Positions 10,757 through 22,039 of a DNA stretch of 64,000 nucleotides are shown in pieces. Source of the DNA: Coix lacryma-jobi var. lacryma-jobi (lineage: Eukaryota; Streptophyta; Magnoliopsida; Poales; Poaceae). How positions within the stretch are numbered: position 1 is the stretch's first letter; the number at the start of each line of letters is the position of its first letter. The stretch spans positions 81,255,845-81,319,844 of the forward strand of contig CM019831.1 in the NCBI GenBank assembly GCA_009763385.1, read 5' to 3'. The translations under genes were made by a program, and so were the position numbers. Below the pieces are notes generated by a model. That model was given only the letters and a program-made list of their open reading frames with translations, searched no databases and had not been told where the DNA came from.

Positions 10757-11911
10757 ATGAATTCCACTCCTATCTTTAAATTCTTTGCTCCAAAGGGCGA
10801 CTTGTTGGAGACTCCACCATCATCACACCCCATTCATACAAATGGCTATGAGCTTCGCCCTGCTCTTATAGCCATGGTTCGGGAGAAATCCTTCTCTCGG
10901 TCAGAATACAAAGATCCATATACCTACCTTAGGGAATTTGAGCAGTTGTGTTCTTGTCAGACTATTGCTGGCATGACACAAGAGACCATTAAATGGAAAC
11001 TATTCCCGTTCTCCCTTTTGGGAAGAGCGAGAAAATGGTATGACCATTCCGTAAGGGGCGCAAATGGAAATTGGGATGAACTTCGGGACAACTTTTGTCT
11101 TACTTTCTTCCCTCATTTTCGAATCACTGATCTTAGAATCGAAGTTCTTACCTTTAAACAAAAAGAGGAGACACTAGGAGCAGCTTGGGCTAGGTTCAAA
11201 CACTTCACCAATTCTGGCCCAAACCTTTCCTTGCTAGACCATGTGCTACATTTTCACTTCTATCGTGGTCTTAACAAGGAAGCTACTCTACATCTCAATT
11301 TAGCTTCTAGAGGATCATTCTCACATAAACTTGTTAGTGAAGGAAGCGACATCCTAGAGAAAATCCTTGAAAACACTCCTTACACTAGCACTTTTGACGA
11401 ATTCCCAGAAGAAGTCGAGCCCAACCCCGACCCACATGAGGAGGAACACACAACCAAATTTGAAATTCCTTCAAATCCTTCTAATAATTTGGTTGTCACA
11501 GAACCTTCTCTAGAGAAAACACCCCACACTTTAGAAAATTATGAACCCCATCCTTCGGTGTTCTTCTCTAAAATCGAGGAAGATGATATCAAAGAGCTTG
11601 GAAGCTACTTCATAAACACCTCTTTAAATCCATGCTCATATGAGACATCTCCTGATTCAAGTGGTCTGTCTAACATTGCCACACTCGAGATTTTCAACCA
11701 CCTCAAAAGGGTGGTTGTCGATGCATATGTTTATCACAAATTTTGTAGATCTTGTTGTGCTCTTAAGTTGGTGTTGGAGGGGAAACCACTCACCAAATCA
11801 CATCTTGAAGGTTTCCCAAAAGACAAGCTTAGTGTCCTAAAACAAGCACTTTTCAGATTAGTGTTCACCTTCCTGCTACACTTCCCTTTTGTAATTAGCT
11901 TAGGGATATAA
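10757..11911 (+). CDS. gag: Ath-1 gag
   Basis: 384 codons from the first Met (MNSTPIFKFF). The retrotransposon gag core lies at about residues 55-180 (YLREFEQLCSCQ, TIKWKLFPFSLLG, NWDELRDNF, AWARFKHFT, HFHFYRGLNKEATLHL), followed by an acidic linker and a hydrophobic C-terminus. Gag would assemble cytoplasmic particles that package the element RNA. No zinc knuckle is seen, unlike Gag-G and the copia elements. The frame is fully open and begins about 100 bases after the PBS. The frame is open even further upstream into the LTR, but the Met at 10757 follows a plausible leader. It closely matches Athila-P gag. The reading frame ends in unrelated hydrophobic sequence and may be truncated relative to an ancestor. 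Confidence 0.85.
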   Translation: MNSTPIFKFFAPKGDLLETPPSSHPIHTNGYELRPALIAMVREKSFSRSEYKDPYTYLREFEQLCSCQTIAGMTQETIKWKLFPFSLLGRARKWYDHSVRGANGNWDELRDNFCLTFFPHFRITDLRIEVLTFKQKEETLGAAWARFKHFTNSGPNLSLLDHVLHFHFYRGLNKEATLHLNLASRGSFSHKLVSEGSDILEKILENTPYTSTFDEFPEEVEPNPDPHEEEHTTKFEIPSNPSNNLVVTEPSLEKTPHTLENYEPHPSVFFSKIEEDDIKELGSYFINTSLNPCSYETSPDSSGLSNIATLEIFNHLKRVVVDAYVYHKFCRSCCALKLVLEGKPLTKSHLEGFPKDKLSVLKQALFRLVFTFLLHFPFVISLGI

Positions 11912-14785
11912 TTGTTAAAATATTCCTTCGGGTATTCTTGTCACTAATCTTTCCAGGTCTGGAGCAAAAAGTTCGAAGGAACAACAAACACAAGGTATGT
12001 CCAACCAATCATCATGCAACATTGAATTGCAGTTATCCAATCTTGATTTTTGCAAAATCTAAGCTTGGGGGATACACTTTGTAAGAACATCTCTTACCAT
12101 GTTGCTATGTTGGTTGCCCCTACCTTTAAGACATGCTCATGTGCCATACATTAATCATGCTCTCTCATCACCATTTGAGTAAATCTCTTTAATGCTTTAA
12201 TGCTACCCTCATTTGCTATAGTATATGTTTAGATTTGAAGTATTCTCATACACCTTTTAAATTAGGCATGGTGCTTACTTTAAACTATTTTTATGAATTA
12301 AAGTAAGACATGGTGTCTGGTTTGATTCTTGAGCTAAAAGGTGTCCTGGTTTTACCTCTAAAGGCTTTTAAATTAAGTATGGTGCTTAGGTTAAAATGCC
12401 TTCCTAGATCAAATTAGATGTGGTGTCTAGGTTGATTTTTGAGCCAATAGTATACTATAGTGGATGCTGGATATTTTGTTGAACTAACCCCTGCAGGAAA
12501 ACTTTCAATATCAATTTGGGATACTCCTGAGATGAACTCACACTGGAACTGAAGAGATACATGAACTTTAACAACTTGCGCAAGGGAGACACACCTCACT
12601 GGTCATGGAGAAATGAGATCCATGGAACAAGACAAAAGATGAGTGTCACAAAACAATACCTACAATCAAAGCACTCACTCGATGGAAGTAGTTGAACATG
12701 TCTGAGCTGGGTCGCTAGAAGATAAAGACCATCGTGGGAGGAACAACACACCTTCACTGATAGGTTGACACATAGAGAAGGAAGGTTGATCCCTCTAAAG
12801 ATGATCCTACTATACCTTCCTCTTCTCAAGCTCCCATCACTCAGGTTCACTATGAGATAAGCAAGAGAAGACAAACTGTTCATGAAGAACAACTAGCCAG
12901 ACAAGAGAAGCTTCCACAAGGTGGTTCGACACATCACTCTTCAATGATAAAGGTAACATCTCAAGGTATGTGACCATCACTTTAAAAGCTTCTCCTTAAT
13001 TCTGGTATGTGCATAAATAAGAACCAAACATGTTTCAGTTGCACCTCACTTGATCCAACCTAATCAACTCAACATGTTCAGTTCTTTACTCTTTGTTCCT
13101 AGCCTTACTCTCTTGGATCTCACTATCTTAACCAATGAACTAAAATGTTATGCATCTAACCTTTGGAAGATGATATATCGCAATCATGAAAAGACACTTT
13201 ATGCATAGATTATCCTTCCTTGGGTTAAGCAAACTGATCTGTTAAATATTTTAAGATGCTACTTTCATGCTCATCATCTTATCCTATCACTTATGTTAAG
13301 ATTGAATAAAACACATAAACAAAAAGTTTATCTTGTTCGATGTGCCTAAGGTTAGACAGGAATGAACAAAACTTTTGGTTCTGTTGGTGTTTTTCCACCA
13401 ACAGAGCCCATGCACTTGATCTTTACCTTGTCTTTATGAGCAGGACACACTCTTGAGCAAAACATAGAGGAGTTTGTCAACTCCCAAATTCTACAGAGTG
13501 AAGGTCCTAGATCTACAAGAAGATGTGCACTAATCAAGATGCTGCCAGCTTCCACAACTAATGCTTCACTTCAAATTACTGGGCAAATGAAGAACATGAG
13601 TGACACCATATCAAGAGGTGTAGTTATCAAGGCATACCTATCAAGATCAAATGATACACCTCAGGTATGAACATGGTGAGAAGTCCTGTTCAGAGGACTT
13701 AAAACATTGAACCCTCGCCGAAAGGTAAAATCAGTAGTTATCCATATTTATCTTTTCTGCATTAATTTTTCTTTTAGCATGTTTACTTTCTATCATTTGC
13801 ATAATCATTTCTACATAGCATATTTACTTTTCTGCATTAGCATTGCATAAAAAAAGAAAACAAAAATATTACACTGCATCATAAAACCTAAAAACCCCAT
13901 GTGAATAATTCTATCGTGTGTAAAAACCCGTAGAGATATTCACCGTGGTGGCATAAAAATAAAAATGCATTCATTTTGTTAGACTGTCATTGCATCATAA
14001 AAATAAAAATAAAAAATATTGAGAAGGAGATCTTGCTGAAACTCAGCTTAGAAAGCATCAAGAATAATCTCAAAAGCTTTGAACAGCTAAGGCTTAAGTG
14101 GCCAACAACTAATGCTCAATCTGTTCCACAAGTTTTGTTGTCTATTTGAGTTTCACAAGATTTGAAAGACCAAGAAAAGCTGACAAGTGAGTGGATGTTC
14201 TATCCACTATTGGAGCACCATTTCAACAACCATCAACATCAATCAAAGCTCCGACAGAGGAAACACATTTCCAACGCTAGTCCGCTACATGGCAAGATTG
14301 AACGACTATGATAACATTCAGCTTGGGGGAAAGCACCCTCGTGTATCCAGGTAAGTATTCTTATCCTCTTAAGTTTTCTTTCTATACATAAATAAAATAA
14401 AATGAAAAAATGTGGGCACATGAAGGCTCACCATTAATTAAAAAGAAAAAAAATATATGGGCACATGAAGCCTCAACGCTATTAAGGGAACCGACTTGGG
14501 GGAGACGCACCCCCATTATCTTTGTAATCCAGGTATGTATTATTCATAATCTTAGTTATTTATAATAAGACGGTTAAATAAATAGTGTGTTAAGTTTGCT
14601 TAGTTTGTTTTAAGAAGTTAATAATAAAAGAAGAACTCTCTCTAATCTTTTACATGGAAATGATGAATAGTTGCTCTATCTAATTTCTTTCAAGTACATA
14701 GCCTTTAAAACATAAGTTCTCCTAATTAATAATGATGTCTTAAAATGAAATTAAATGCATGGGTAACAAATGCTTGATCTAAAAT
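11912..14785 (+). mobile_element. Ath-1 internal non-coding region
   Basis: A+T-rich sequence without a credible ORF. It contains repeated short phrases built around a GGTGCTTAGGTTAAA-like word (about 12230-12450). The block near 13710-13990 (ACCCTCGCCGAAAGG, TAGTTATCCATATTTA, then a GTGTGTAAAAACCC word) is shared with Ath-2 at 30955-31140. It has no protease, RT or integrase remnants. A donor-like AAG/GTAAAA lies at 13723-13730. Confidence 0.75.
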
Positions 14786-14790
14786 CTAGG
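14786..14790. repeat. TSD of Gag-G, left copy
   Basis: CTAGG, identical to 19798-19802. Confidence 0.95.
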
Positions 14791-15651
14791 TGATGAGGAC
14801 ATCACCAAGATGGAGTCGAGGACGACTCCAATTCAAGAAGGGGAGGATGATGAGGACATCGCCATGCTGGACACACCGACGCCATGGTCTTTCCCAAGTT
14901 GCAATCCGTCTCCAACTCAGCTACCTCGTCACCCTCGGAATTCAGGAGCAGTACCGGGTAAAATCAACGCTCCGGACGCATACGGACTCCGTTTTCGACG
15001 AACCAGATATGCTTGGAAAGATAATTTGATAAGCTAACCAATGGCTTTGGAATCACGTCAAAATGCATCCGGAGTCAACGGGAATCGTCGAAACAAGTCA
15101 GCATCTAGAATCTGCCAGGGTGCTGCGACACCGTCTTTTGGTCCGATGGGCCGTGTATCGTCTTAGAGCCCATTAGGGGGCGCGTCCAGCAGGGGCGACG
15201 ACCAAAACCCTATATTTAGCCACCGCCGTCGTCGTTAGGTCTTGGGTTTTGTTTAGAGTTTAGTTTTCCATCAAGGAACTGAATCGTTCATTGTAACTGT
15301 GGTGTCGAATCCTTTTACAGTGATCCAGGGCCCCCGTTCTTGATCTCCTCTACTGTGTTGATTAGTCCTTTGGAACCGAGTTCTTGAACCCTCTATTGAT
15401 ATTCGCATAATTCATATTTGGAATTTTAGATTGCGTGTTTTTACCTTCTTGCTTGTGTTCTTCGATTCGCTTGCAGGATTAGCCTTCTTGGCGAGGTCAA
15501 TCAAGTTGTGCTTGGTTGATAACCAATAGAGCAGTGGTGTAACGGTTGCAGGGTTCGAATCATGTCTGATTTGAAGCCGGATCGCTAACGTCAAGTTCTC
15601 CACCAATCGAACCTATCGTTACCTCTCGAAAGATCGGGTCATTCCTCATCA
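14791..15651 (+). mobile_element. Gag-G 5' LTR
   Basis: 861 bp, TGATGAGGAC...CTCATCA. It starts inside what is a coding repeat in the 3' copy, so a plus-strand frame (14810-15037) matching the C-terminus of gag-pro is still open here. TATA-like CTATATTTA occurs at 15210. Confidence 0.92.
15210..15218 (+). promoter_or_regulatory. TATA-like box, Gag-G LTR
   Basis: CTATATTTA after AACC, repeated at 19358-19366 in the 3' LTR. Likely core promoter. Confidence 0.6.
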
Positions 15652-15653
15652 AT

Positions 15654-15665
15654 TGGTATCGGATA
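15654..15665 (+). promoter_or_regulatory. Gag-G primer-binding site
   Basis: TGGTATCGGATA, two bases after the LTR end. It resembles the tRNA-iMet site TGGTATCAGAGC over its first seven bases, so it is weaker than the other PBSs here. Confidence 0.65.
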
Positions 15666-16997
15666 TTTCAGGTTTCCTGTGAGGTATAATCTCGTTTGCC
15701 CTTAGATTCATATCTGTTCTTTACCTAGAGTCCACAAAAAGCCATAAAAATTATTTCAATTTTCGGTGTCCTATCGTCTTTTGTGCCTTTGCAATTTTGT
15801 TTCAGATTCACTTTGTTGAGTTTGTGTCCGTGGTCAAGTCTTGTTGCTGGTTTAGGTTGTGTTCGTCGTCGTAGTTCAACGTGCCCGTTGCTGTTTTTTT
15901 GTTTCCGCCGCTATCCCATCCACCATTCCTAAACAACAAGTCGAAGCCACCACATTACTCGACTTGCCCCGCTAGCCGCCTTGTGTAACTTCTCGCCAAC
16001 GCGCAAACCCTACCTAGATAGGTTGCCAACCGCCCTAATTTTTGCCTGCATCGCAGCCCTCCTTACATCATCTCGCATCTACCACCTGCTGTTAGTCACA
16101 AGGACGCATGCTCTTGTGATCGGTGTTGGAGTTTACGGTCACTTTGCCCTAACTGCCGCTGTCGAGTTGCTCTAACTCCTGTTTTCGTGTTGTGCCTTTC
16201 GGAAAACATAACTAGAGATACCTTTACTAAAACCGGCATAACTTTCTGCTCGTTTGTCAGAAAAATATGAAATTGTTTGTGGATATTCTTGACTCCATTT
16301 GGAGCCGACCCAAACTCGGCTTCGCCCTGTTTGGTCCCCTCAAAATTGCCAAAAAAAATCGGGAAAATAAATAAAAAAATTGACAAGGTTTCAACACGCT
16401 TTTCAGAGAACTTGTTGATTTTCTATACACCACATCCCACCTCAGTTGCAGGTGCCAATTTTTGTGGTTATATCTTTTGTGATCCTTGTTCAGGGAAAAA
16501 TAAAAAAAATAGTGAAAAAATAAAAAAGTTTGATTCCTACTAGTACTTTTTGGTAAAATCAAGGGAAAATTCAGGAAAAAGGAAAAATGAGTGCTCTTTG
16601 CTTGTTGTGTGAGATCTTTCCATCGTTCTTTGTTTCATCTTGTTGCGCTACGTCTACACACGTCTTAGCTAGCAATTGTGACTTGTGCTTTGGATACTTA
16701 TTGAACTTTGCTAATCTGTATTCATTAATTGCTAATCCTTGCTAAGATATTGTGCCTACCCATAGCTCCACATATACTTCTGTCAGCACAGGTTCCTCTT
16801 GCAACTGTTACCCACGCTCAACAACAGATTGATTCGTCACTTTGGTTTGATCTTGTTTGGCGTTGGTAAGAATACAGGCAAGACGGTGGTAAGCCGCTTG
16901 TGATTTTGCATTCTACTTTCACCACCACCACCACCACTTGGTTCCTTTTAGTTGACAGGGATAATACTTTGCTGTTGTCTTTTTCTATCTTCTAACC
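15666..16997 (+). other. Gag-G untranslated leader
   Basis: 1.3 kb between PBS and gag without a credible coding frame; the small frames on both strands carry no motif. It is T-rich with several polyA and polyT runs (16340-16530). A leader this long in a 5-kb element may hold packaging signals; that is inference. Confidence 0.6.
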
Positions 16998-17672
16998 ATG
17001 GCAGGAATTCCGACAGACATCAATGAGTGTGTGTGCAAGGGCGAGCTTACAACATTCATGACTGAACAACGCAATCTTATGACCGAGCTAACGCGCAACG
17101 TGAACAGTCTGGTCACCCGCATGGAATAGCTTGAACAACGCCCTCAACCTCATCGTGATGATGAAGATGCGGATGCTTTTGATGATGAAGATGCAGATCC
17201 TGATGCTGGTGCCTGTCGCCGCCTCAACAATCGTCGTGGTATGGGAGGTAATAATGATCCTTTTGCTAAAATTAAATTTAGCCTACCTCCTTTTGCTGGT
17301 AATATGGATCCAGAGACATATTTAGATTGGGAACTTGCTGTTCAACAAAAATTTGATTCTCATAATGTTCCTGCTGAGCATAGAGTTAGACTTGCTACTA
17401 ATGAGTTTACTAATTTTGCCTTGTTCTGGTGGAGCGATCTTTGCAATGCTAATAATGCTGCTACTATGCCTCAAACATGGAATGGTTTAAAGCAACGCAT
17501 GAAATCTTGTTTTGTTTCTCCTTATTACCAACGTGATTTGTGTTTAAAACTATAAACTTTAAAACAAGGTGAAAAAGGAGTAGAAGCATATTATCAAGAG
17601 TTGCTTATTGGTTAAGCACGTTGTGGTATACATGAAGATGATAATGATGCTAGTGCTAGATTCTTTGGTGGT
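16998..17672 (+). pseudogene. gag: Gag-G gag N-terminal half, three stops
   Basis: A frame starts at ATG 16998 (MAGIPTDINECVCKG) and reads through a coiled, acidic N-terminus into the gag core (KIKFSLPPFAGNMDPETYL, LFWWSDLCN). It is broken by TAG near 17128, TAA at 17553-17555 and another stop shortly before 17640. The residues on either side of each stop continue the domain in the same frame, so these are point mutations, not frameshifts. The continuation is the intact frame at 17673. Confidence 0.82.
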
Positions 17673-19184
17673 TTGAATCGTGATATCCAGGATATTCTTG
17701 ATTACAAAGATTGGAACAGGTTCAGCCAATTATATCATCTTGCTCTTAAAGCTGAAAGAGAAGTACAGGGACGCAAACAACAACACCAGCCTTTCAGGTA
17801 TAACAATGGGAGGACTTTTCAACAACGTTCCGAGCCGGAGACGCCCAAGCTTCCTATCACGCCCCAGCCATCTACACCTTCCGTTTCTTCTGGGGTAAGT
17901 AAATTGTCTAATGTGCAGTTTCCACAGCCGAAGAATGGTGCCACTTCGCGTGCTTCTACTAGCTCTTCGTCATCCAGCTCTAAAATCATTTGCCACCGAT
18001 GCAAAGGCATGGGACATGTCATGAAGGATTGCTCCAGCCGTCGCACTTTCATTGCTACCGACGATGGATATGTAAGTGCTAGTGATGTTGAAGATGATTT
18101 AGCCCTTGTTGCTAACATTAATGCAGATTCCACCGAGGACGATCAAGACAAGGAGACCATCACCATTGACTCTGTGGCTGCTGCTGCGGACTACCCTAGT
18201 CTTCTTGTGCAACGTGTGTTGAGCACACGTGTCGGACATGACGAGGAAGAGATGAAGGTTCAACGCCACAATTTGTTCCACATGTATCTCATTGTGCAGG
18301 GTTGTCGTGTTCTCACTATCGTTGATGGTGGGAGTTGCAATAATTTGGTGAGTTCAGATTTGGTTGAGAAGCTTGGCTTGACCACACGACAACATTCGTA
18401 TCCGTATAAACTTCAATGGTTCAATAATAATGGTATGACTAAGGTAACTAGATCAACACGCATTAGCTTTTTCACAGGCTCTTATCATGATACTACTGAT
18501 TTTGATGTTGTCCCTATGCAAGCTTGTTCCATTTTGTTAGGTCGCCCATGGGAATTTGATAATGATGCTTTACACCATGGTAGAACTAATACATACACTA
18601 TCATACATAAGGACAAGAAAATTGCTTTGCTGTCTTTGTCTCCTACGGATATTATTCAACATGCTAAAGAGATGAAAAATAAAAATAAACCTCCAACAGA
18701 CATTGCTAACAATAATGAGATTAAGTTAAAAGGAGGTGCTTTTCTTGCTACAACTTCTACTACTGCTGCGTTATGTGATAATAATGATACTCCTTGTTAT
18801 ACTATGCTTTGTCGACATGTTAGTGTTGTTGCACATGATCCTATACCTTGTGTTTCGTATTGTGCGGTCACTAACCTTTTGCAGGAGCTTGGAGATGACA
18901 TGAAGTCGCGGACGACTCCATTTCTAGAAGGAGGAGATGATGAGGACATCGCCAAGATGGAGTCGAGGATGACTCCAATTAAAGAAGGGGAGGAAGATGA
19001 GGACATCGCCACGCTGAACACACCGACGCCATGGTCTTTCCCAAGTTGCAATCCGTCTCCAACTCAGCTACCTCGTCACCCTCAGAATTCAGGAGCAGTC
19101 CCGCGTAAAATCAACGCCCCAGACGCATACGAACTCCGTTTTCGACGAATCAGATATGCTTGGAAAGATAATTTGATAAGATAA
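17673..19184 (+). CDS. Gag-G gag C-terminus, zinc knuckle and aspartic protease
   Basis: 503 codons in frame with the damaged N-terminal half. It starts in the end of gag (DWNRFSQLYHLALKAER), continues with a Ser-rich linker, a CX2CX4HX4C zinc knuckle (CHRCKGMGHVMKDC, about residues 107-120), and an acidic spacer. A retroviral-type protease follows, with the active site LTIVDGGSCNNLVS and the later ILLGRPWEFDND flap/end motif. Protease would mature Gag in particles. No RT follows. The frame crosses the 3' LTR boundary at 18938 and ends 247 bases inside the LTR. The last part contains two in-frame 57-bp repeats (18900-18956, 18957-19013). The Met at 17673 is internal; the true start is 16998. 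Confidence 0.85.
   Translation: MNRDIQDILDYKDWNRFSQLYHLALKAEREVQGRKQQHQPFRYNNGRTFQQRSEPETPKLPITPQPSTPSVSSGVSKLSNVQFPQPKNGATSRASTSSSSSSSKIICHRCKGMGHVMKDCSSRRTFIATDDGYVSASDVEDDLALVANINADSTEDDQDKETITIDSVAAAADYPSLLVQRVLSTRVGHDEEEMKVQRHNLFHMYLIVQGCRVLTIVDGGSCNNLVSSDLVEKLGLTTRQHSYPYKLQWFNNNGMTKVTRSTRISFFTGSYHDTTDFDVVPMQACSILLGRPWEFDNDALHHGRTNTYTIIHKDKKIALLSLSPTDIIQHAKEMKNKNKPPTDIANNNEIKLKGGAFLATTSTTAALCDNNDTPCYTMLCRHVSVVAHDPIPCVSYCAVTNLLQELGDDMKSRTTPFLEGGDDEDIAKMESRMTPIKEGEEDEDIATLNTPTPWSFPSCNPSPTQLPRHPQNSGAVPRKINAPDAYELRFRRIRYAWKDNLIR
18900..19013 (+). repeat. 57-bp tandem repeat across the Gag-G PPT/LTR boundary
   Basis: Two 57-bp (19-codon) units, 18900-18956 and 18957-19013, both starting ATG-(A/G)-AGTCG and both ending GAGGACATCGCCA-(A/C)-G. 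The polypurine tract AGAAGGAGGAGA (18926-18937) and the LTR start (18938) lie inside the first unit. The second unit lies wholly within the LTR and carries its own purine run. Confidence 0.85.
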
Positions 19185-19797
19185 CCAATGGATTTGGAAT
19201 CACGTCAAAATACGTCAGGAGTCAACAGGAATCATCAAAACAAGTCAGTGTCCAAAATCTGCCAGGGTGCTGCGACACCGTCTTTTGGTCCGATGGGCCG
19301 TGTATCGTCTTAGAGCCCATTAGGGGGCGCGTCCAGCAGGGGCGACGACCTAAACCCTATATTTAGCCGCCGCCATCGTTGTTAGGTCTTGGGTTTTGTT
19401 TAGAGTTTAGTTTTCCATCGAGGAACTGAATCGTTCATTGTAACTGTGGTGTCGAATCCTTTTACAGTGATCCAGGGACCCGTTCTTGATCTCCTCCACT
19501 ATGTCGATTAGTCCTTTGGAACCGAGTTCTTGAACCCTCTATTGATATTCGCATAATTCATATTTGCAATTTCAGATTGCGTGTTTTTACCTTCTTGCTT
19601 GTGTTCTTCGATTCGCTTGCAGGATTAGCCTTCTTGGCAAGGTCAATCAAGTTGTGCTTGGTTGATAACCAACGAAGCAGTGGTGTAACGGTTGCAAGGT
19701 TCAAATCATGTCTGATTTGAAGCCAGATCGCCAACGTCGAGTTCTCCACCAATCGAACCTATCATTACCTCTAAGAAGATCGGGTCGTCCCTTGTCA
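18938..19797 (+). mobile_element. Gag-G 3' LTR
   Basis: 860 bp, TGATGAGG...TTGTCA, followed by the CTAGG duplication. The first 247 bases are coding for the end of gag-pro. Confidence 0.92.
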
Positions 19798-19802
19798 CTA
19801 GG
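19798..19802. repeat. TSD of Gag-G, right copy
   Basis: CTAGG, identical to 14786-14790. Ath-1 internal sequence resumes afterwards. Confidence 0.95.
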
Positions 19803-20670
19803 TAATTGACAGATATGATATGTGATGATCTGAGCCACTGTTATCTTGTTCTAAAACAACACTAGAGTTCCGGAAAGTTTCCAATATTAATATGACTAAT
19901 AATTGTATTGAGTTAAATTAAGATTTGTTGACCCTATGAGAAGTTATCATGCTATTGAATTGAGATCACTTACACAATTCATCCATTTTCCTCATAAATG
20001 CTCATGATTATTTGTTTCAATCCTCTCAAAAGTTTGTTGGAAGCATGTGTCTATTGAAAAAAAGAAAAAAAAAGAGAAAAAAAAATCCGAGGAAATAAAA
20101 AGGGACAAGTGTCTGAAACCTCAAAAAGAAAGATCCCGAGAAAATAAAAAGGGACAAGTGTCTGGAACCTCGAATAAAAAAAATAATAATGAAAAAAAAT
20201 GAATATAAAAAAATGGGCATGTGCTCGCTAGTAGAATTAGCCTGATAGCCATGTGTCTCTGATAAACAGAAGAGAGTGATATATTCAAAAGAGCATCCAC
20301 CTCCATTTTCCATACACATGCACTTCTCGATTCAATGGTGTGGTTGACTTTCTCTTTGGATTCATTATTTAATTTGACAACATATGTTTTTAAGCTTTTC
20401 TGAAAATTCATAAAACTCCGGGATAAAGGTGAAGTGAAAGAACTAGAGACATAGTGCTTGATTTGATCGTTCTATCTTTCAATTACTCAAGATTCAAGGT
20501 AAAGTACTAAGCCCCGTGATGAATAATATGATATTTTTTCTCTAATCCATATGAGAACTTTTGTCTGAATACATGTGTACTTGTTGGAAATGAAGATATT
20601 GCAGCAACTCCTAATCCATTGTTGAGATTGGCTTTGCTCGGGACTAGCAAAGGTTAAGCTTGGGGGAACT
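19803..20670 (+). mobile_element. Ath-1 3' untranslated region and polypurine tract
   Basis: Non-coding end of Ath-1, alignable by eye with Ath-2 49960-50808 (GATCTGAGCCACT-like start, TGTTGACCCTATGAGAAGTTAT, then a duplicated hairpin word at 20087-20172). It ends in a purine-rich AGGTTAAGCTTGGGGGAACT (20651-20670) directly before the 3' LTR, the probable plus-strand primer. Confidence 0.85.
20087..20172 (+). repeat. Duplicated GGGACA-AG-TGTC hairpin in Ath-1 3' UTR
   Basis: Two units (20087-20122 and 20135-20172), each AATAAAAAGGGACAAGTGTC flanked by GAG(G)...(C)CTC, giving an outer and an inner stem. The same pair occurs in Ath-2 at 50261-50346. Confidence 0.75.
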
Positions 20671-22034
20671 TGTTGACACTCACTAATGCTCATAATTACC
20701 CATCAAATATTGCATGAAATGAAACTAAATGAATCACAATGCATAGTTGTAGGGTTTGAAACTAACAAGTTCCATGAGTTTTGGTGCTCTCACTTGTATT
20801 GTAGGACATCAATATTTTTACCATATAAAAGTATCTCAAGTGATGAATTGGAGTGCACCATTGCAAAGAACTCGTCGAGACGATCGAAACGGACATACCA
20901 TTTTCTATATTCGGAGTCCTGGATGAAAAGATATTAATTTCGCAACGAAACCTGCAAAAGAAGGATCTAGAAGACACCAGAAGACACCACGAGGCGGCCC
21001 GCCACGGGGGCCCACTGGTCCAGACCAACCGGTGGGGCCCACCGACCGACCGGTCGGCCACGGAGGCTGTTTTGCCTCCGCCTTCTAGAACCATCTTCCA
21101 TCGCCTCCTAGGATGCATCTCCACCGTCCCTGAAGTCGGTTTGATCCAAGGGCTCACGTTCCACGCTCCGGGCTATAAAACCAGACCCAGACCCCCAGAA
21201 GGCCATCTCCATCTTCATTATTCATCTCCACATCAGAAAATAGGGTTTCAATTAGAAGTAGAGGTCCCTCTAGATGAATCTCTTCTAGTTCATCTAGAAT
21301 TAGATCTAGTTCTAGTTCTTCTAGTTCTAGTTCGTCTAGTTCTAGTTCTAGTTGTCTAGTTCATTTAGTTGCAATTAGAGATCGGATTAGAGAGAGGAGG
21401 AGAGAGCTGAGGAGGAGCCGAATCTGTCGGATCTTCGTCGACATTGTAATGGTGCAGCATCTGGTTCGTCTTCAAGTAATCTCCAGGTTCTTCATTTATC
21501 ACTTCTAAGTATTTTATTTAATTTTAGTTCTTGCTTTATTTTATTTACTGGATCTCCGCTCGTATTGAGTGCTCTAGTTATTCATGGTAATTAGAGTAGT
21601 AATCATTAGTGTAGACGCGGTGTCTAGGCTAGTGTTTACTTGAGTTTGCGCCTAATCCTGCGGTTAGTTGTGGTAGCTACAGGTGTGACAGCTTTGTAGA
21701 TTGTTATAATCCACCACGTTAGGATTGGTGTTTCGTAGAGCTTTATGGCAGCCTTCTCCCGATTACCCTTTTCCCAGTCTTTTTCGAAAATCAGAAAGGT
21801 ACAATTGCTCCGAAGTAAGCAAAGTATAGTATGCCTTTGATTAGATAGACCTGCTTAGAAAACCCTAAAATCTCTCTCTAACCATGTTACCATTCTTTTC
21901 TTGGACGTTCTTAATTCTTCTAGTATACTTCACGTTCCCCGTGGAAATCGATACCCTTTAATACTCTCGGGTAAAAGCTACATTGGTATCTGTGCGCTTG
22001 TGGATTTTTCTGTGTGCGTTTAAAATACCCAACA
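20671..22034 (+). mobile_element. Ath-1 3' LTR
   Basis: 1364 bp, TGTTGACACTC...ACCCAACA, followed by the duplicated CCGAT. TATA box CTATAAAA at 21173-21180. Confidence 0.95.
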
Positions 22035-22039
22035 CCGAT
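22035..22039. repeat. TSD of Ath-1, right copy
   Basis: CCGAT, identical to 9257-9261. Confidence 0.95.

Larger units (their letters stand above)
14791..19797 (+). mobile_element. Gag-G: complete gag-protease-only LTR element
   Basis: 5007 bp with LTRs 14791-15651 and 18938-19797, a Met-type PBS and flanking CTAGG duplications. Coding is limited to gag, zinc knuckle and aspartic protease; the frame then runs into the 3' LTR. Reverse transcriptase, RNase H and integrase are absent although the element is bounded perfectly, so this is a non-autonomous family and not a damaged copy. Its gag (YLDWELAVQQKF, FWWSDLC) is Ty3/gypsy, chromovirus-like in character; the exact lineage is not settled. 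The two LTRs differ at scattered positions only, suggesting a fairly recent insertion. Confidence 0.93.
9262..22034 (+). mobile_element. Ath-1: non-autonomous Athila-like gypsy element
   Basis: Complete insertion with LTRs 9262-10630 and 20671-22034, both TGTTGAC...CCCAACA, a tRNA-Asp PBS, a PPT, and matching 5-bp duplications (CCGAT). The internal region holds a single gag ORF followed by about 4 kb of non-coding sequence. No protease, RT or integrase is seen. It must depend on enzymes supplied by a relative such as Athila-P; that is inferred from gag similarity. Gag-G inserted later into the non-coding part (14791-19797). Layout and the shared 3' UTR motifs show that Ath-1 and Ath-2 are sister non-autonomous families. 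Confidence 0.95.
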
